Below are positions 5,715 to 8,036 of a DNA stretch of 8,036 nt, piece after piece (the first letter of the stretch is position 1; each line of letters starts with the position of its first letter). The stretch lies in the NCBI GenBank assembly GCA_022826515.1, contig JAJDUT010000042.1, forward strand, positions 1 through 8,036, in the 5' to 3' direction. The notes under the pieces were generated by a model that searched no databases, had not been told where the DNA came from, and saw only the letters and a list, made by a program, of their open reading frames with translations. The stretch comes from Candidatus Latescibacterota bacterium (lineage in GTDB: Bacteria; Latescibacterota; UBA2968; UBA8231). The position numbers and the translations under genes are program-made.

Positions 5715-7709
5715 TCAGAACATCACCGGAATGACATTGCCCACTGTGCCGGTAAATGAGTCGATGACCAGCCACAGACCTCCGGTGGCGAATTGACCGG
5801 CGATCAGGCCGAGAAAAAAGGGGCGGATTTTGTGGTATAGACCGACGCCGCCGTAGCGCAGGATGGCGAGTTTGATCAGCCAGGCCAAAAAGACGGAGAA
5901 CCAGATGTAGCGCATGGTCCACCCGGCGCTGACGGCAAAGCCCAACGGGTGGAAGGGCCACCACATCAGGCGCTGGCGGGCGATCATGAGGAGGGCCATG
6001 ACCAAGCCGCCGCTCAAGGTCCAGAGCCAACCATCGATGCTGACTCCGGAGGGCTCGCTCAATTTGCGCAGGGCGAATCTGGAGGGATAGCTCGGGAAGC
6101 TCTGGCCGAAGAACTGGTTGTGGAGATTGACGCCGCCATAGTCATAGGCGAGGTGGAGGGTGTAGTAGATGGAGACGGCCAAGGTAATGAACATGGCCCC
6201 GGCAATGCCCCACAGGAGCCGACGCCGATTGCCCGCAGTCTCGCTGGTCAGGCGCAGGCCGTTGGACAGGGGTGCCATCATAAAGACCAGCAATTCGCCG
6301 ACCCAGATGAGGGTGTAGGCCGAGGCTACCATGCCCTTAGCCCCCAAGGCCGGGACGCCCACCCCGGAAACCACAAAACCGAGGGGCACCATGGCCGGGC
6401 TCAATGTGGGGATGCCGGCCTCGACGATGGCGCGCGTCAGGCCGATGAAGATGACGAGGGCCGCAAAGACGAACAGCGGCGCGATCCAAGCGGGAATGCC
6501 GCTTTGCCACAGCCAGAGGGTCATGCCCGCGGTGCCGATGAGCAGCCCCAACAGGGCGCTGCGGTAGGACATGATCTCATCGGCATCGTCGACCGAAGCC
6601 TTCTTGGACAGGGCTTGACGCCACACCTCGGCTAGGTGGTGCCGCCCCACCCACAGGCCCGCTCCCACCATTACGATCAGGGCACCCATCATCTGGTGGC
6701 CGGTCACTGGGGTGCTCCAAGGACCGAGGGTGGCCTGTAAGGTATTGATGCCCAACAGGCCGAGGATGTGTTGTTGCAGCGTGTAGATTAGGAGGAAGAA
6801 CCACAGGCTGAGCGAGAGGGTGGAGTTGATGAGGAAGGAGAAGCCCAGCATGAGGAAATTGAGGTTGACCGGCAGGTTGGCACCGAGGAAGGACACGCTG
6901 GTTTTCAGACTGATCTGGGCCACGGAGGGGAAATAGTGGTGCAGGGCATTGAGGCTGCCGACCAGAAAGGGGATGGCAAAGCCGATCCACATGAGCCTGT
7001 TTTTGAAAAAGGGCTTGAGCAGAGAGGGCCGGCCTTCGTCCTCGATCATGGCTAGGGCTACTTGGGCTAGGGGATAGGCTAGACGCTCGTGTTCGACCCA
7101 CTGGCGGCGTAGGATCACGGCAATGGAGATGAGGGTGAGGTACAGGGCGGCGTAGAACAGCAGCCAGTAGCCCAAGGGGGGCAACCAACTGGCCCAGGGG
7201 ATGACCGTGGTGCCGATACTGCCTTCGTAGAAACCGCGCACGGCCTCGGGGTCGCCCATCAGCATCCATTCGGTGAGATGGGGATGGACGACTTCGGCCC
7301 ATTTGTTCTCGGCCGAGGCGTAGTAGTAGGTCCCGGTGATCATGGGCAAGAGCATGCCGGTCACGCCCCGGGAAGGGATGGCCGCGGCGACCATCATCAT
7401 AATGGCGATGGTGACCAGTTCGCCCCATTGCAGACCCCATTGCCGCTTGGGCAGGGCCAGTACCACGTGGACGGTGATCAGCAGAAAAAAAAGCAGGCAG
7501 TACGCCGCCGGGGTCGACGAGGAAAAGCCCATGGGCGTGCCCTTGACCAGCATGGTGGTATGGGGCACGCCGAGGGCGATGGCAACGCACAGCAGGGCGC
7601 CGAGAAACAGGCCGCGGAAAGTGATGTGGGCGTCGGGGCGTTCCCGGGCCCGAGGCGCGGTGCGTTCGGCGAGACGGGCCCGCAGACTGGCGGGGATTTT
7701 TCTTTTCAA
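5715..7709 (-). CDS. DUF6785/DUF6784-type polytopic membrane protein, OPT-like
   Basis: The 664-residue protein has many hydrophobic segments, at about 33-50, 66-86, 97-116, 175-200, 240-255, 284-312, 338-355, 384-402, 408-425, 440-478, 498-518, 560-578, 602-618 and 628-650. From memory the pattern fits the DUF6785 family, with a DUF6784-like C-terminal part from about 535. These are large inner-membrane proteins distantly like OPT-type oligopeptide transporters. Supporting stretches are GELVTIAIMMMVAAAIPSRG (96-115), WVEHERLAYPLAQ (204-216), FIGLTRAIVEAGIP (421-434) and WWPFHPLGFAVS (583-594). The substrate is unknown. The N-terminal 28 residues are basic and cytoplasmic. The start is TTG at 7709: an in-frame TAG lies four codons upstream and no better start exists before the first membrane segment. 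The Shine-Dalgarno sequence is poor. The gene stands alone, convergent with ndh. A transporter role is an inference from topology. Confidence 0.78.
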   Translation of the reverse strand: MKRKIPASLRARLAERTAPRARERPDAHITFRGLFLGALLCVAIALGVPHTTMLVKGTPMGFSSSTPAAYCLLFFLLITVHVVLALPKRQWGLQWGELVTIAIMMMVAAAIPSRGVTGMLLPMITGTYYYASAENKWAEVVHPHLTEWMLMGDPEAVRGFYEGSIGTTVIPWASWLPPLGYWLLFYAALYLTLISIAVILRRQWVEHERLAYPLAQVALAMIEDEGRPSLLKPFFKNRLMWIGFAIPFLVGSLNALHHYFPSVAQISLKTSVSFLGANLPVNLNFLMLGFSFLINSTLSLSLWFFLLIYTLQQHILGLLGINTLQATLGPWSTPVTGHQMMGALIVMVGAGLWVGRHHLAEVWRQALSKKASVDDADEIMSYRSALLGLLIGTAGMTLWLWQSGIPAWIAPLFVFAALVIFIGLTRAIVEAGIPTLSPAMVPLGFVVSGVGVPALGAKGMVASAYTLIWVGELLVFMMAPLSNGLRLTSETAGNRRRLLWGIAGAMFITLAVSIYYTLHLAYDYGGVNLHNQFFGQSFPSYPSRFALRKLSEPSGVSIDGWLWTLSGGLVMALLMIARQRLMWWPFHPLGFAVSAGWTMRYIWFSVFLAWLIKLAILRYGGVGLYHKIRPFFLGLIAGQFATGGLWLVIDSFTGTVGNVIPVMF

Positions 7710-7852
7710 GCTGGATGCCTAGATTGCAGTCGCTCGGTAGGCTAAGTAAGGGGATTTTGTGGAGGCCAAGCCCTGTGCTATCTTGGTCCCAACCTATGTT
7801 TTCCAGCCGCAGCTTGTCAATAGCCCCAAGGCCAAACGGAGACGTCGATCGA

Positions 7853-7881
7853 GTAGGGGGCGGTTTCAAACCGCCCCCTAC
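7853..7881. repeat. Perfect 14-bp palindrome, REP-like dispersed element
   Basis: The left arm 7853-7866 (GTAGGGGGCGGTTT) and right arm 7868-7881 are exact reverse complements around a single C. From memory, related 'GTAGGGGCGG...' palindromes are scattered in high copy through several environmental genomes. There is no T-tract on either side, so it does not look like a terminator. Confidence 0.75.
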
Positions 7882-7919
7882 AGGGTATCGTGCCCAATCC
7901 GCATCGCGTACAAGACTGG

Positions 7920-7939
7920 ATTCCCGCTTTTGCGGGAGT
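7920..7939. repeat. ATTCCCGC hairpin repeat, REP-like
   Basis: ATTCCCGC (7920-7927) pairs with GCGGGAGT (7932-7939) around TTTT, with one G-T wobble. It is preceded by ACTGG, as in the widespread 'CTGGATTCCCGC...GCGGGAATGAC' intergenic repeat I know from many bacteria. It lies 26 bases past the stop of the possible partial gene at the right edge. Confidence 0.6.
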
Positions 7940-7964
7940 ATCTGTGTTGTGTGTCAAGCCTTTT

Positions 7965-8036
7965 TTATCCTGCTTTGGCTTGGTGTTGCACCCAAGGGGT
8001 TCGTCGATGGGCAATGGCGTTGAGCAGCAGGAGCAG
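7965..8036 (-). CDS. Possible C-terminal end of a - strand gene (partial)
   Basis: A frame open at the right edge reads LLLLLNAIAHRRTPWVQHQAKAG and stops at TAA (7965-7967). The leucine run followed by a basic tail is what the end of an inner-membrane protein such as a transporter permease looks like, but 23 residues cannot identify a family and the frame may be chance. If real, the gene would be co-oriented with the DUF6785-type gene, with a gap of about 255 bases holding both palindromes. Confidence 0.35.
   Translation of the reverse strand: MLLLLNAIAHRRTPWVQHQAKAG

Larger units (their letters stand above)
7710..7964. other. Non-coding upstream region of the membrane-protein gene with palindromes
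   Basis: I find no supportable gene between the membrane-protein start and the possible partial gene at the right edge. A - strand frame at 7817-8014 contains DTPAKAGIQ and RGRFETAPY, which are read-throughs of the two palindromes, and its other sequence is nondescript. The promoter of the membrane-protein gene should lie near 7715-7800, but no clear -35/-10 pair stands out. Confidence 0.5.

Noticed and set aside
5949..6635. + strand open frame of 228 codons opposite the membrane-protein gene
   Set aside because: Gly/Gln/Asp-rich, antisense, with no recognisable motif: a shadow of a GC-rich gene.
6577..7869. - strand open frame of 430 codons overlapping the membrane-protein gene in another frame
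   Set aside because: The translation is Pro/Arg/His-rich with no domain. The overlapping frame has coherent membrane segments and family motifs.
7817..8014. - strand open frame of 65 codons in the right intergenic region
   Set aside because: Its apparent motifs (AKAGIQ, RGRFETAPY) are translations of the two palindromic repeats, a known source of false genes.
1..8036. CRISPR array, rRNA, riboswitch or phage genes
   Set aside because: No regularly spaced repeats, no rRNA-like blocks, no recognisable riboswitch core and no phage proteins were seen.

Overview
The window reads as a piece of a bacterial chromosome that has been reshaped by mobile DNA. The metabolic genes at both ends are GC-rich. 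A phytanoyl-CoA-dioxygenase-like gene, a sialidase and a large DUF6785/DUF6784-type membrane protein occur together here, and dispersed palindromes of the 'GTAGGGGGCGG' and 'ATTCCCGC' kinds lie near the right end. From memory this mix fits poorly cultured environmental lineages (Poribacteria-, Latescibacterota- or Planctomycetota-like). That placement is an inference: no rRNA or marker gene is present.

Layout, left to right. (1) 3-140: the C-terminal tail of an IS4-type transposase, cut by the window edge. (2) 264-2142: a two-gene + strand unit, an Fe(II)/2-oxoglutarate dioxygenase followed by a catalytically complete GH33 sialidase without a signal peptide. It is closed by an intrinsic terminator at 2144-2166. 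(3) 2167-3234: a complete 1068-bp IS630-family element on the - strand with 30-bp imperfect inverted repeats and TA at both edges. Its transposase is split over two frames at a run of eight A. It sits exactly in the U-tract of the preceding terminator. (4) 3424-4670: a toxin-antitoxin module. The toxin gene joins a DUF6946-like PD-(D/E)XK domain in frame to a whole HigB toxin, and HigA follows 14 bp later. (5) 4686-5692: a broken type II NADH dehydrogenase gene, with both ends well conserved but about 100 codons and the reading frame lost in the middle. (6) 5715-7709, - strand: a 664-residue polytopic membrane protein of the DUF6785/DUF6784 group. (7) 7710-8036: mostly non-coding, with two hairpin-forming palindromes and perhaps the last 23 codons of another - strand gene.

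How it fits together. The dioxygenase and sialidase look co-transcribed and may act on imported sialylated or related sugars, but the shared substrate is not visible. HigB (an mRNA interferase by family) and HigA form a normal toxin-first pair. The unusual part is the nuclease-like domain fused ahead of HigB. The transposase tail, the IS630 element, the lower-GC toxin-antitoxin module and the wrecked ndh gene together suggest that 2167-5692 is an insertion and decay hotspot between two older metabolic loci. The best candidate for something undescribed is the DUF6946-HigB fusion.
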